Under the pieces are notes generated by a model, which was given only the letters and a program-made list of their open reading frames with translations, did not search any database and had not been told where the DNA came from. Of a DNA stretch of 64,000 bases, positions 8,167 through 16,414 are shown one piece after another (position 1 is the first letter of the stretch; every line of letters starts with the position of its first letter). This stretch comes from Mycobacterium sp. JS623 (GTDB lineage: Bacteria > Actinomycetota > Actinomycetes > Mycobacteriales > Mycobacteriaceae). A program made the translations under genes and the position numbers. The stretch lies in NCBI RefSeq assembly GCF_000328565.1, contig NC_019966.1, positions 4,402,001 to 4,466,000 of the forward strand. The letters run 5' to 3'.

Positions 8167-9650
8167 TAGCCGACCACCGTCGCGATCGTCTTCGACTCGA
8201 GGAACTCCTCGAGTCCGGCAGTGCCCATCTCGCGACCGATGCCGGATTGTTTGTAGCCGCCGAACGGGCTGTCGGGATTGAAGTACATGCCGCCGTTGAT
8301 CGAAAACGTGCCGGTCCTGATCCGACGGGCCACGGCAAGCGCACGGTCCTCACTGCCGAATACCGCGCCAGAGAGCCCGTAGATGGAGTTGTTCGCGATC
8401 TCCACCGCGTCGTCATCATCGTCGTAGCCGATGACCACCAGGACGGGACCGAACACCTCTTCTTGAGCGATCTCGCTATCGGGGTCGACGTGGGTGAGCA
8501 GCGTCGGCGTATAGAAGTAGCCAGGATCGACCTTTTCGCCGCCGGTCACCAGCGTGGCGCCGGCCTCGACCGCACGTTTGACCATCCCGTCGACCTTGTC
8601 GCGCTGCTTCTCGCTGATCAGCGGGCCCATATACGTGCTGGGGTCGGTGGGGTCGCCGTAGCGCACCAAACCGAAGTTGTTCTTCACCAGCTCGACGATC
8701 TCGTCGTGGTTCTTCTTCGGAACCAGCAGCCGAGAGGTCAGCGCGCAGCCCTGGCCGGCGTGCGTCACCATCGAGAACGCGGAGAACAAGGCCGCGGTAT
8801 TGAAGTCGGCATCGTCGAGAACGATCGCCGCGGACTTGCCACCCAGCTCGAGGAAGACTCTCTTGAGGGTGTCGCTGGCGGCGGCCATGATTCGACGGCC
8901 AGTCGGCGTCGATCCCGTGAAGGTGACCATGTCGACGTCGGGACTAGTGGTCAGCACGGCGCCGACCTCCGGGTCTGCCCCACTCAGTACGTTCACCACG
9001 CCGGCAGGAATGTCGGTGTGGTTGGCGATCAGTTCGCCGAGCGCGAGTGTGATCAGCGGGGTGTCCGGCGCAGCCTTGAGCACCACCGTGCAGCCCGCGG
9101 CGAGCGCGGGGGCGAGCTTGGCCAGCGCGAGCTGGTTCGGATAGTTGTAGGCGATGATCGCGGCCACCACCCCGCCGGCTTCCTTTTCCACCCAGCGGTG
9201 GTGCTGCATGCCACGGCTCTCGATGTTCCCGAGGTCCTCGGTCATCGGATAGGTCCGCAGCAGCTCGGCGTAGTAGCGGACGATGTCGATCGGCGCATCC
9301 AGCTGAGCGCCTTGGCACAGCGACTCAGTGGCGCCGACTTCGGCGATGGTCAATGCGGCGAGCTCGTCGCGGTGCTCGAGCAGTGCCCGATGCAACTGCT
9401 CGAGGCAGTGCACACGCAGTTCGGTGTTGGTCGACCAATCGGTCGTATCGAAGGCGCGCCGCGCAGCGGAGACGGCGGCCTCGGCATCGGCGACGGTCGC
9501 ATCGGGTGCATAACCGAGCACCCCGCCCGTGGCGGGATTAACAGAAGGAAACGTCCGCTCGGTGTCGAGCAGCCGTCCGTCGATCAAGAGCCGTGATTCG
9601 GTCGTTCCTGGGCTGGCTGCGTCACTCGAAATGGTGGGCGTTTCCTGCAC
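8166..9650 (-). CDS. NAD(P)+-dependent aldehyde dehydrogenase
   Basis: 494-residue ALDH superfamily enzyme that oxidises an aldehyde to an acid (or acyl product) in the cytoplasm. The catalytic set is readable: Asn169 in AYNYPNQL (the usual PWNFP is altered to AYNYP), Glu268 in LELGGKSA and Cys302 in HAGQGCALTSR. The C-terminal PFGGYKQSGIGREMG helix is standard. It is the first gene of the minus-strand unit that continues into the mce genes, and it is divergent from an SDR at 9900. The 249-base gap between them carries two copies of the GAGAAY-N3-RTTCTC motif. The fatty, terpenoid or steroid nature of the substrate is not readable from sequence. Confidence 0.9.
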   Translation of the reverse strand: MQETPTISSDAASPGTTESRLLIDGRLLDTERTFPSVNPATGGVLGYAPDATVADAEAAVSAARRAFDTTDWSTNTELRVHCLEQLHRALLEHRDELAALTIAEVGATESLCQGAQLDAPIDIVRYYAELLRTYPMTEDLGNIESRGMQHHRWVEKEAGGVVAAIIAYNYPNQLALAKLAPALAAGCTVVLKAAPDTPLITLALGELIANHTDIPAGVVNVLSGADPEVGAVLTTSPDVDMVTFTGSTPTGRRIMAAASDTLKRVFLELGGKSAAIVLDDADFNTAALFSAFSMVTHAGQGCALTSRLLVPKKNHDEIVELVKNNFGLVRYGDPTDPSTYMGPLISEKQRDKVDGMVKRAVEAGATLVTGGEKVDPGYFYTPTLLTHVDPDSEIAQEEVFGPVLVVIGYDDDDDAVEIANNSIYGLSGAVFGSEDRALAVARRIRTGTFSINGGMYFNPDSPFGGYKQSGIGREMGTAGLEEFLESKTIATVVG

Positions 9651-9680
9651 GATCCTCCTCAGCCAGCAACGACATGTGAT

Positions 9681-9695
9681 GAAAACTTCATTCTC
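9681..9695. promoter_or_regulatory. Operator candidate, GAGAAY-N3-RTTCTC family (site 1)
   Basis: GAAAACTTCATTCTC lies 31 bases upstream of the aldehyde dehydrogenase start. It matches the 6-3-6 dyad seen at four other places in this window with one change in the left arm. It lies in a divergent promoter region that also holds site 2 at 9846-9860. The regulator is unknown. Confidence 0.45.
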
Positions 9696-9845
9696 ATCTT
9701 CGGCGAATCATACATTCGCTTACAGAGAACTCAAGCAGATGTGTGGAACTGCGCCTGCCTGCAATTAACGCTGCGACAAACGGTCCACAAACGTCTCACC
9801 AGTGCGAACGAGACGGCTGTGCTGTCTTGCGGGAACGCGCACTCC

Positions 9846-9860
9846 GAGAGTACGGTTCTC
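9846..9860. promoter_or_regulatory. Operator candidate, GAGAAY-N3-RTTCTC family (site 2)
   Basis: GAGAGTACGGTTCTC, 40 bases upstream of the GTG start of the SDR at 9900. The right arm GTTCTC and left arm GAGAGT form a near-dyad of the same 6-3-6 geometry as the sites at 17431, 17554 and 30964. The half-site GGTTCT recurs at about 9874. It probably controls the plus-strand SDR-ferredoxin-P450 operon. Confidence 0.5.
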
Positions 9861-9899
9861 ATAATCGGAAGGACGGTTCTTGATAACTGAGGCCTGCGC

Positions 9900-10598
9900 G
9901 TGAAGACCGCGGTGGTAACGGGCGGCGGCTCCGGCATCGGACTGGCCGTCGCTCACCGTCTGCGTGCCGACGGTTTGCACGTCGCCACGATCGACCTCAA
10001 CCCATCCGAGGATCAATTCGGCTACACCGCGGATGTCACAGATCGTGCCGCGGTCAACGAGGCGTTGGCCGCGATCCGCGCCCAGTTGGGGCCGGTGACG
10101 GTCTTGGTGAACGCCGCCGGGCTCGAGAAGTTCAAGCGATTCACCGACCTGACGTTCGAGGACTGGCAGCGGGTGATCGACGTCAACCTCAACGGCGTCT
10201 TCCACTGCATCCAGGCCGTGCTGCCGGACATGATCGAGGCCGGCTGGGGCCGCATCGTCAACATCTCCTCCTCGAGCACACATTCCGGGCAGCCGTACAT
10301 GTCGCCGTATGTGGCCGCCAAGTCGGCGGTCAACGGGCTGACGAAGTCGCTTGCGCTCGAATACGGTCCGGCCGGCGTCACCGTCAACGCCGTGCCGCCG
10401 GGCTTCATCGACACCCCGATGCTGCGCAAGTCCGAGGAACGCGGCTATCTCGTCGTCGAGAAGAACATCGAAGCGACACCCGTGCGCCGCATCGGCAGGC
10501 CCGAGGACATCGCCGCCGCGTGTGCATTCCTGATTTCTGAGGAAGCCGGCTACATCACCGGACAGATCTTGGGCGTCAACGGCGGCCGAAACACATAG
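9900..10598 (+). CDS. Short-chain dehydrogenase/reductase (classical SDR)
   Basis: 232-residue classical SDR, an NAD(P)-dependent alcohol/ketone oxidoreductase. The GTG start at 9900 leads directly into MKTAVVTGGGSGIGLA, the TGxxxGxG cofactor motif at residues 7-14. NAAG follows at about residue 70, then the Ser of SSSSTHSGQP and the catalytic YVAAK. The C-terminal GQILGVNGG is typical. The ribosome site is weak, so the transcript may start close to the GTG. It heads an operon with a mycofactocin SDR, ferredoxin and P450, suggesting that it oxidises an alcohol produced by the P450 (inference). An SDR at 33493-34233 is clearly related. Confidence 0.88.
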   Translation: MKTAVVTGGGSGIGLAVAHRLRADGLHVATIDLNPSEDQFGYTADVTDRAAVNEALAAIRAQLGPVTVLVNAAGLEKFKRFTDLTFEDWQRVIDVNLNGVFHCIQAVLPDMIEAGWGRIVNISSSSTHSGQPYMSPYVAAKSAVNGLTKSLALEYGPAGVTVNAVPPGFIDTPMLRKSEERGYLVVEKNIEATPVRRIGRPEDIAAACAFLISEEAGYITGQILGVNGGRNT

Positions 10599-10617
10599 TG
10601 AAAGGAACCACCTCCAG

Positions 10618-11478
10618 ATGGGACGTGTACAAGGCAAAGTCGCATTTGTCACCGGCGCAGGGCGCGGCCAGGGCCGCAGCCACGCGATACGGCTCGCAGA
10701 AGAGGGCGCGGACATCATCGCGGTCGACCGCTGCGAAGATTTTTCGACGATCGGCTATCCGATGGCTACGCCCGAGGATCTCGAGGAAACCGCGCAGTTC
10801 ATCGAGAAGACCGGGCAGCGTGTCGTCACGGCGAAGGTCGACGTCAGTGATGCGGTTGGGCTCAAATCGGCGGTGGACAACGCCGTCGCCGAATTGGGCG
10901 GCCTCGACATCGTCGTCACGTCGGCTGGAATCGCTGGCATGAAGGGCTCGGGCGACATGCACGCCTGGGTGGACGTGATCAACACCAACCTGATCGGCAC
11001 GTTGAACGCAATCCATGTCGCACTGCCGCATCTCCGTGAAGGCGCGTCGATCATCGCCACCGGTTCGACCGCGGCCCTGATGGACGTCTCCAAGAACGAC
11101 AACCCCGGCACTGATCCTGGGGGCGCGGCCTATCTTCATTCGAAGCGGTTGCTGTCGCAGTACGTGCACAACCTGGCGACCGAGCTTGCACCGCGGGGCA
11201 TCCGCGCCAACGTTATCCACCCGACCAACTGCAACACCCCGATGCTGCAGAGCGAGCCCATGTACAAGTCGTTCCGACCCGACCTGGAGCACCCGACCAA
11301 GGCCGACGCAGAACCGGTGTTCTACGTCCAGCAGGCGATGAAGGTGCCGTGGATTGAGCCCGAAGACATCAGCAACATGGTGCTCTTCCTGGCGTCGGAC
11401 GAGGCCCGCTACATCACAGGCACACAGCAGCGGGTCGACGCCGGCGGCTACCTCAAGTGGTACGACTACCACATCTGA
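10618..11478 (+). CDS. Mycofactocin-coupled SDR family oxidoreductase
   Basis: 286-residue SDR with the features of the mycofactocin-dependent subfamily. GAGRGQGRSHAIRLAEEGADIIAVDRC is followed by an inserted segment (about residues 40-62, FSTIGYPMATPEDLEETAQFIEK) absent from ordinary SDRs. The catalytic Tyr-Lys pair is YLHSK. The C-terminal LASDEARYITGTQQRVDAGGYLK is also family-typical. Such enzymes keep their nicotinamide tightly bound and pass electrons to the peptide-derived cofactor mycofactocin. The mft biosynthesis genes are not in the window. It lies 19 bases after the SDR, behind an AAAGGAA ribosome site, and 13 bases before a ferredoxin. A second member of the subfamily is at 46702-47538. 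Confidence 0.88.
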   Translation: MGRVQGKVAFVTGAGRGQGRSHAIRLAEEGADIIAVDRCEDFSTIGYPMATPEDLEETAQFIEKTGQRVVTAKVDVSDAVGLKSAVDNAVAELGGLDIVVTSAGIAGMKGSGDMHAWVDVINTNLIGTLNAIHVALPHLREGASIIATGSTAALMDVSKNDNPGTDPGGAAYLHSKRLLSQYVHNLATELAPRGIRANVIHPTNCNTPMLQSEPMYKSFRPDLEHPTKADAEPVFYVQQAMKVPWIEPEDISNMVLFLASDEARYITGTQQRVDAGGYLKWYDYHI

Positions 11479-11491
11479 TCGGACTGTTGCC

Positions 11492-11686
11492 ATGAAGGTT
11501 TTCGTTGATTCTGCGCGCTGCCAAGGCCACACGCTGTGCTCGATGATCGCCCCGGATTCGTTTGAGCTCAGCGACATTGACGGCACGTCGTCGCCAGTGA
11601 ACGAAGTGGTGCCGGCGGACCAGGAGGACGCCGTCCGCGAGGCGGTGCACTCGTGCCCGGAGCAGGCCATCACGATCGAAGAATGA
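11492..11686 (+). CDS. Small [3Fe-4S]-type ferredoxin, P450 partner
   Basis: 64-residue ferredoxin. The cluster ligands are C10 and C16 in CQGHTLC plus the Cys of CPEQAI near the C terminus, the CxxHxxC...CP pattern of mycobacterial P450-linked [3Fe-4S] ferredoxins. The start MKVFVDSARC is the only sensible one, because the frame upstream is shadow translation of the SDR. It ends 31 bases before a P450, so it is the likely electron donor to that enzyme. No dedicated ferredoxin reductase is adjacent, so electrons must come from a shared reductase. The variable residue between the first two Cys is His here, a position thought to tune redox potential in this group. Confidence 0.87.
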   Translation: MKVFVDSARCQGHTLCSMIAPDSFELSDIDGTSSPVNEVVPADQEDAVREAVHSCPEQAITIEE

Positions 11687-11717
11687 GCAATCACGAAATA
11701 CGCAGGGAGACAATACC

Positions 11718-13076
11718 GTGAGCGTCGACGACATCAGCGCCGCCGATCGCAAGAAGAACCGGTACTACTTTGACCGCCACACCCCCGAGTACCGGCTGCA
11801 GTTCGAAAAAATCACCGAGGAAATGCAGTCCAAATGCCCGGTGGCGTGGTCGGAGACCTACAACGGGCACTGGGTTGCCGCGGACAGCAAGCATGTCTTC
11901 GAATTGGCCCGCTGCCCAGCGGTTTCCAATCATCACGACCTGACCGGCGAGACGCCCTATCAGGGCATCACGATCCCCAAGGCCCAACGCGCGACCGTGG
12001 TGCGCGGCGGCATCCTGGAAATGGATGAGCCCGAGCACAGTACGTACCGGGGTGCGCTGAACCCGTATTTGTCTCCGGCTGCAGTCAAGCGGTGGCAGCC
12101 GTTCGTCGACGAGATCGTGCGCGCATCGCTCGACGAGAAGATCGAGTCGGGCCACATCGACTTCGTCGACGATCTCGCCAACATCGTGCCCGCGGTGCTC
12201 ACCCTCGCGATGATGGGCATCGAGCTGAAGAAGTGGCCGGTTTACAGCGAGCCTGCGCATCTCTCGGTGTCCACCCCTGAGCACTCGGCTGACGCCGCGC
12301 GCGTCGCCGAGATGAATCGGCAGATGGGCATCGACATGATCAACACCATGAACGAGATCCGGGAGAACCCGCGGCCCGGCCTGGTCAATGCACTGCTGCA
12401 GCTGCGCATCGATGGCGAGCCAGCGCCCGATTTGGAAATCCTCGGCAACCTGGGTTTGATCATCGGCGGAGGGTTCGATACCACCACCGCGCTGACCGCG
12501 CACGCACTGGAGTGGTTGTCGGAGCACCCCGACCAGCGCCTGCTGCTCAGCCGTGAACGCGACACGCTACTCAACCCTGCCACCGAAGAGTTCCTTCGCT
12601 TCTTCACGCCCGCGCCCGGCGACGGCCGCACGTTCTCCGAGGACGTCGAGGTCGAGGGCCAGCAGTTCAAGGAGGGTGAGCGACTCTGGGTGTCGTGGGC
12701 CATGGCTAACCGCGATCCCGCGGTATTCGAGGCGCCCAACGAGATCATCCTCGACCGGAAAGGCAACCGGCACTTCAGCTTTGGTATCGGCGTGCACCGC
12801 TGTGTCGGGTCCAATGTCGCCCGCACCGTCTTCAAGTCGATGCTCACCGCCGTCCTCGACCGGATGCCCGACTATGTGTGCGACCCCGAACGCACCGAGC
12901 ACTACGAGACCATCGGCGTCATCCAGGGCATGAAGCACCTGCCGGCGACGTTCACCCCTGGCAAGCCGCTGGGTCCGGGCCTCGACGAGACGCTGGAAAA
13001 GCTGCAACGGATTTGCGACGAGCAGGAGCTGGCCCGGCCGATCACCGAGCGCAAGGAAGCGGCCGTAATCGACTGA
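11718..13076 (+). CDS. Cytochrome P450 monooxygenase (1)
   Basis: 452-residue bacterial class I P450, longer than the usual ~400. The GTG start is preceded by GGGAGA. The I-helix oxygen-activation motif is GGGFDTTT (about 250-257), ExxR is E291-R294 (EEFLRF) and the heme loop FSFGIGVHRCVG places the thiolate at Cys362. The extra length is mostly a C-terminal tail (LDETLEKLQRICDEQELARPITERKEAAVID) that looks like an amphipathic helix. It sits behind its ferredoxin in an SDR-SDR-ferredoxin-P450 operon, so it would hydroxylate a hydrophobic substrate whose alcohol the SDRs could oxidise. I cannot assign a CYP number. Confidence 0.92.
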   Translation: MSVDDISAADRKKNRYYFDRHTPEYRLQFEKITEEMQSKCPVAWSETYNGHWVAADSKHVFELARCPAVSNHHDLTGETPYQGITIPKAQRATVVRGGILEMDEPEHSTYRGALNPYLSPAAVKRWQPFVDEIVRASLDEKIESGHIDFVDDLANIVPAVLTLAMMGIELKKWPVYSEPAHLSVSTPEHSADAARVAEMNRQMGIDMINTMNEIRENPRPGLVNALLQLRIDGEPAPDLEILGNLGLIIGGGFDTTTALTAHALEWLSEHPDQRLLLSRERDTLLNPATEEFLRFFTPAPGDGRTFSEDVEVEGQQFKEGERLWVSWAMANRDPAVFEAPNEIILDRKGNRHFSFGIGVHRCVGSNVARTVFKSMLTAVLDRMPDYVCDPERTEHYETIGVIQGMKHLPATFTPGKPLGPGLDETLEKLQRICDEQELARPITERKEAAVID

Positions 13077-13146
13077 TACGCGCCAAAACCGACGGTGAAC
13101 TGGTTTGATAGGCAGCCATCGGGTTGGGATCGACGAAGGGATGACG

Positions 13147-13587
13147 ATGAAGTCGATGACACTCGCGATTGCGACGGCCGTGCTCACCGCTGCGGCGTCG
13201 GTGGCCGCCCCGCCTGCCCAAGCCATGATGCAGCCAGGGAATTACGACGTGAACACGAACCGTTATGAGCGAGCGTCGTGGGTGTGGTTCCTCTCGGCGT
13301 GTCCGGCGCCGGTGGACACGAACTGCTTGCGCGTCAGCGCGGCACCGCGTCTGAAGTTCTATGCCTATTACGAGGGGTACGCCCACCTCGACAACGGCAC
13401 ATACACGATGACGGTCGACGTTCCCGACGGCTTGCAATGCCTTCCCGGCTATGCCATGCCGACGCGTGACACGTACACCTGGAACGAGGTATCCCAGGCC
13501 GGGGAAATCAACTCCACCTATGACGTCGGCTGTTTCAACGGTCCACCCGGCTCGCAGTTCTGGACGTTCGCGCTACAGCGCCTGTGA
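13147..13587 (+). CDS. Small secreted protein with four cysteines, function unknown
   Basis: 146-residue exported protein. The Sec signal peptide MKSMTLAIATAVLTAAASVAAPPAQA ends in AQA with probable cleavage after residue 26. The start at 13147 is chosen over ATG 13141 because GAAGGG then has six-base spacing. The mature part has four Cys (in SACPAPVDTNC, LQCLPGY and VGCFNG), possibly two disulfides, and is rich in Trp and Tyr. It resembles the small secreted beta-rich proteins common in mycobacteria, but I recognise no domain of known function. It follows the P450 by 70 bases on the same strand and may be independent of it. Confidence 0.7.
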   Translation: MKSMTLAIATAVLTAAASVAAPPAQAMMQPGNYDVNTNRYERASWVWFLSACPAPVDTNCLRVSAAPRLKFYAYYEGYAHLDNGTYTMTVDVPDGLQCLPGYAMPTRDTYTWNEVSQAGEINSTYDVGCFNGPPGSQFWTFALQRL

Positions 13588-13616
13588 TTTCGGCGCGCTT
13601 ACCGTCGCTGGCGGGA

Positions 13617-13646
13617 CGGTTATCGCGCCCAAACCGCTAATAACCG
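13617..13646. terminator. Weak bidirectional terminator candidate between convergent genes
   Basis: A seven-base inverted repeat (CGGTTAT at 13617-13623, ATAACCG at 13640-13646) spans the convergent gap between the secreted protein and the amidase. It has no U-tract, which is normal for actinobacterial hairpins. The right arm covers the last codons of the amidase. Confidence 0.3.
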
Positions 13647-14998
13647 GGAGGCGGCACGAACCCTCCGAGCAGTTCCTCAATGCAGCGCGCGACCGAAAGC
13701 GTTGTCCGGTCCTCGAGGTAAGGCCCGACGATCTGAATCCCCACCGGCAGTCCTGTTTGCGTGCGACCGACCGGGACGACGGTCGCGGGCAGGTAAGCAA
13801 CGGTCGCCAGGCCGACCCAGCCGAACATGTCCAGATACGGTCGGCTGCCGGCATGTGTCTGGACTACCCGGCTAGCCAACGGGATGTCGTGAGTGTGTGG
13901 GATCGCCGCAACCACAGCGACAGGCATGAGCATGGCATCCACCTCGCGGAAGAACTCCGCAATCCGCACCCGCAGCCGCTCGCGTTTCTCGTTGACTGAC
14001 AACCAGTTTCGATGCAGCATCTCCGACGACGGTTCCATCACCGGGTACAGCAACTCCATGTGCAGCGGCACCAGTTCGGCCAACGTTACCGGCGGCGAGG
14101 CGTCGACGAAGCGGGCACCGGCCTTACGCAAAGCGGTCACCGTTGTTTCAAGAACCTCCTGCACGTCGCCCTCGACAGGGTAGGCCGGATCATCGAGCCA
14201 GAGCGCTAGTCGCAACTCGGACAACGCCGTTGCCCGGGCGGGCGGCAGCTCGAGGCGCCACCCCTTGGCCTGATCCCCCGCCGGCCCGGCCAGGATGTCG
14301 AGGGCCATCTCGAGGTCGTCGACGTCACGAGCCATTGGCCCGACGACGTTGAGATCCCTGTCCGCGAGCGCCCCTGGCGCCGACGGCAGGTGCCCCCGCT
14401 GCGGTACGACGCCGAAACTTGGTTTGTGCCCGCATGTTCCGCACCAATTCGACGGCACGCGTATCGAGCCCGCGATATCACTGCCCAATTCGAGAGCCGT
14501 CAACCCCGCTGCGAGGGCGGCAGCGGACCCGCCAGATGACCCGCCGCTGGAACACGTTGTGTCCCAAGGGTTGTTGGTGGTGCCGAACATCGGGTTGTAC
14601 GTCTGCCAGTCGGCCGTAAAGGCGGGCGTGTTGGTCTTGCCGAAGATCACCGCGCCCGCGTCCCGGAACCGTCGCACCGCTTCGGCATCGCGCTCTGGCA
14701 CGCAGTCCCAGTCTTCGACGCCACAGGTGGTGCGCATGCCCGCCGTGTCGTAACAGTCCTTGATGGTCATCGGCACGCCGTGCAGGGGGCCGATGACGTC
14801 GCCGCGCGCCAGCGCCTCATCGGCGGCATCCGCAGCCTGCCGCGCTCCGTCGGCGTCGAGGGTGACGACGGCGTTGAGGGCCGGATTCAGCCGGTCTACC
14901 CGCGCGAGGTAGTGCTCCAACAGCTCACGGCTGGAGAGCTCGCGGCGACGGATGGCCTCGGCCAACGCGTGTGCCGGCCGGTAACCGATGTCGGACAT
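13637..14998 (-). CDS. Amidase signature family hydrolase
   Basis: 453-residue amidase-signature enzyme hydrolysing a C-N bond of an amide. The Ser-cisSer-Lys triad is present: Lys80 in MTIKDC, cis-Ser154 in SSGGSSGGSAAALAAG and nucleophile Ser178 in GSDIAGSIRVP. The start MSDIGYRP (complement 14996-14998) has an AGGA about nine bases ahead; a GTG 21 bases further out is the alternative. GatA-type roles are unlikely because gatB and gatC are not adjacent. It is downstream of the acyl-CoA dehydrogenase pair on the same strand, with a 240-base gap, and convergent with the secreted-protein gene. The substrate is unknown; aryl or acyl amides are typical for the family. Confidence 0.88.
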   Translation of the reverse strand: MSDIGYRPAHALAEAIRRRELSSRELLEHYLARVDRLNPALNAVVTLDADGARQAADAADEALARGDVIGPLHGVPMTIKDCYDTAGMRTTCGVEDWDCVPERDAEAVRRFRDAGAVIFGKTNTPAFTADWQTYNPMFGTTNNPWDTTCSSGGSSGGSAAALAAGLTALELGSDIAGSIRVPSNWCGTCGHKPSFGVVPQRGHLPSAPGALADRDLNVVGPMARDVDDLEMALDILAGPAGDQAKGWRLELPPARATALSELRLALWLDDPAYPVEGDVQEVLETTVTALRKAGARFVDASPPVTLAELVPLHMELLYPVMEPSSEMLHRNWLSVNEKRERLRVRIAEFFREVDAMLMPVAVVAAIPHTHDIPLASRVVQTHAGSRPYLDMFGWVGLATVAYLPATVVPVGRTQTGLPVGIQIVGPYLEDRTTLSVARCIEELLGGFVPPPGY

Positions 14999-15238
14999 GA
15001 TGGGCACATCCTGCCCCACACGTGCCGCGAACGTGGGTTACCGGCACGCAAAATGTCGCCTCGGCGTGACACAAGCCCACGCTCGTCGATCAACCCAACC
15101 AGCCGACTTCGCGCAAGAACGCGCCAAACCGTCGCGCATGACCTCGTTGATCGCGTTGAGCGTCGTGGGCCGGTTCAGTTGCAGGACAACGACACCGGGG
15201 CCGTGGCCGGTCGAGGGCGAGGGTCTCGGTCACCGGAC

Positions 15239-16414
15239 TCAGCGCCGCGGCAAGCCCAGCACCTGGGTGGCGATGATGTTGCGCTGGATCTCCGACGTCC
15301 CGCCCGCGATCGTGCCGCCGAAGCTGCGGGCGTAGCGCTCAAACCAGCTCGCGAAGTAATGATCGAGGTTCATATGCGCGTACGGGCCCGTCGTCGACGG
15401 ATGCGTCAGGCCGTCGGGACCCGCAGCGGTCAGCGCATTCTCGAACGCCTGCCGTTCGGCCTCCGAACCGAACAGCTTGAGCACCGACACCGATGCGGTG
15501 TCCATCTCGCCGCGGGCCGCGCGCGCCAGCGCCGCCGAGCCCATCGCCCGCAGCGCCAGGTAGTCCATGATCGTCGTGGCGTACTGGTCTCGCTGAAGCT
15601 CTGTGCGTGGCCGGAAGTCGGCGATCATGTTGTCTATCCGGTCGGCGAACCCGAGCCACATCATCGTGCGCTCGTGGCCGAGCGATCCGTTGGCCACACC
15701 CCAACCGCCGTTGAGCGGGCCGACGAGGTTCTCGGCGGGCACTCGCGCGTCGGTGAAGAAGACCTCGTTGAAGTCGAGGTTCTCCTGTCCGGTCATGTCG
15801 GCGAATGGCCGACACACCACACCGGGAGTGTCGGTGGGAATGATCAGCGCGCTGATGCCCTTGTGCTTGGCCGCGTCCGGGTCGGTGCGCACGAAGGTCA
15901 GCAGCAAGTCGGCGTCGTGGGCACCCGACGTCCAGACCTTCTGGCCGTTGACCACGAAGTGGTCGCCGTCGAGCACGGCGCGGGTCCGCAGCGATGCGAG
16001 ATCGGATCCCGCGCTCGGCTCGCTCATCCCGAGCGACGCGGTCTTCTCGCCACGCAACACCGGCACGGCCCAGCGGTGCTTCTGCTCGTCGGATCCGAAC
16101 GAAATCAGTGACGCCGCAATGATGTTGACGCCCTGCGGGTTGAAGCTGTGGTAGATCCGTCGCCGACACAGCTCGTCGAGATGGACGTACTGCTGCAGCA
16201 CAGTGGCATTGCGTCCGCCGAACTCGGGCGGCTGTGCGGGCAGCAGCCATCCGTTGTCGAACAGCAGCCGTTGCCAGTCGCGCGCCCACTGCGGCATGTG
16301 CGATACCGATCGCGGCCGCTCCAGTGTCTGCGCCTCAGACGGAAGATGCTCATCGAGGAACGCGGCGAACTCGGCGCGGAACTCCTCGACGTCGGAATCA
16401 AAAGTCAGCTGCAT
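15239..16414 (-). CDS. Acyl-CoA dehydrogenase, large-type subunit of a probable heteromeric enzyme
   Basis: 391-residue FAD-dependent acyl-CoA dehydrogenase that introduces an alpha,beta double bond. It shows GMSEPSAGSDLASLRTRAVLDGDHFVVNGQKVWTSGAH (FAD/substrate region, about 120-160), DFNEVFFTDARVP and the C-terminal FGGTIAGGTSEIQRNIIATQVLGL. The start MQLTFDSD (16414) overlaps the end of the next upstream acyl-CoA dehydrogenase gene by 17 bases. This arrangement of a full-length and a shorter, divergent subunit is characteristic of the alpha2beta2 acyl-CoA dehydrogenases of actinobacterial steroid side-chain degradation (FadE26/27 type). Which subunit carries the catalytic base was not determined. 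A close paralog without a partner is at 40610-41785. Confidence 0.88.
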   Translation of the reverse strand: MQLTFDSDVEEFRAEFAAFLDEHLPSEAQTLERPRSVSHMPQWARDWQRLLFDNGWLLPAQPPEFGGRNATVLQQYVHLDELCRRRIYHSFNPQGVNIIAASLISFGSDEQKHRWAVPVLRGEKTASLGMSEPSAGSDLASLRTRAVLDGDHFVVNGQKVWTSGAHDADLLLTFVRTDPDAAKHKGISALIIPTDTPGVVCRPFADMTGQENLDFNEVFFTDARVPAENLVGPLNGGWGVANGSLGHERTMMWLGFADRIDNMIADFRPRTELQRDQYATTIMDYLALRAMGSAALARAARGEMDTASVSVLKLFGSEAERQAFENALTAAGPDGLTHPSTTGPYAHMNLDHYFASWFERYARSFGGTIAGGTSEIQRNIIATQVLGLPRR

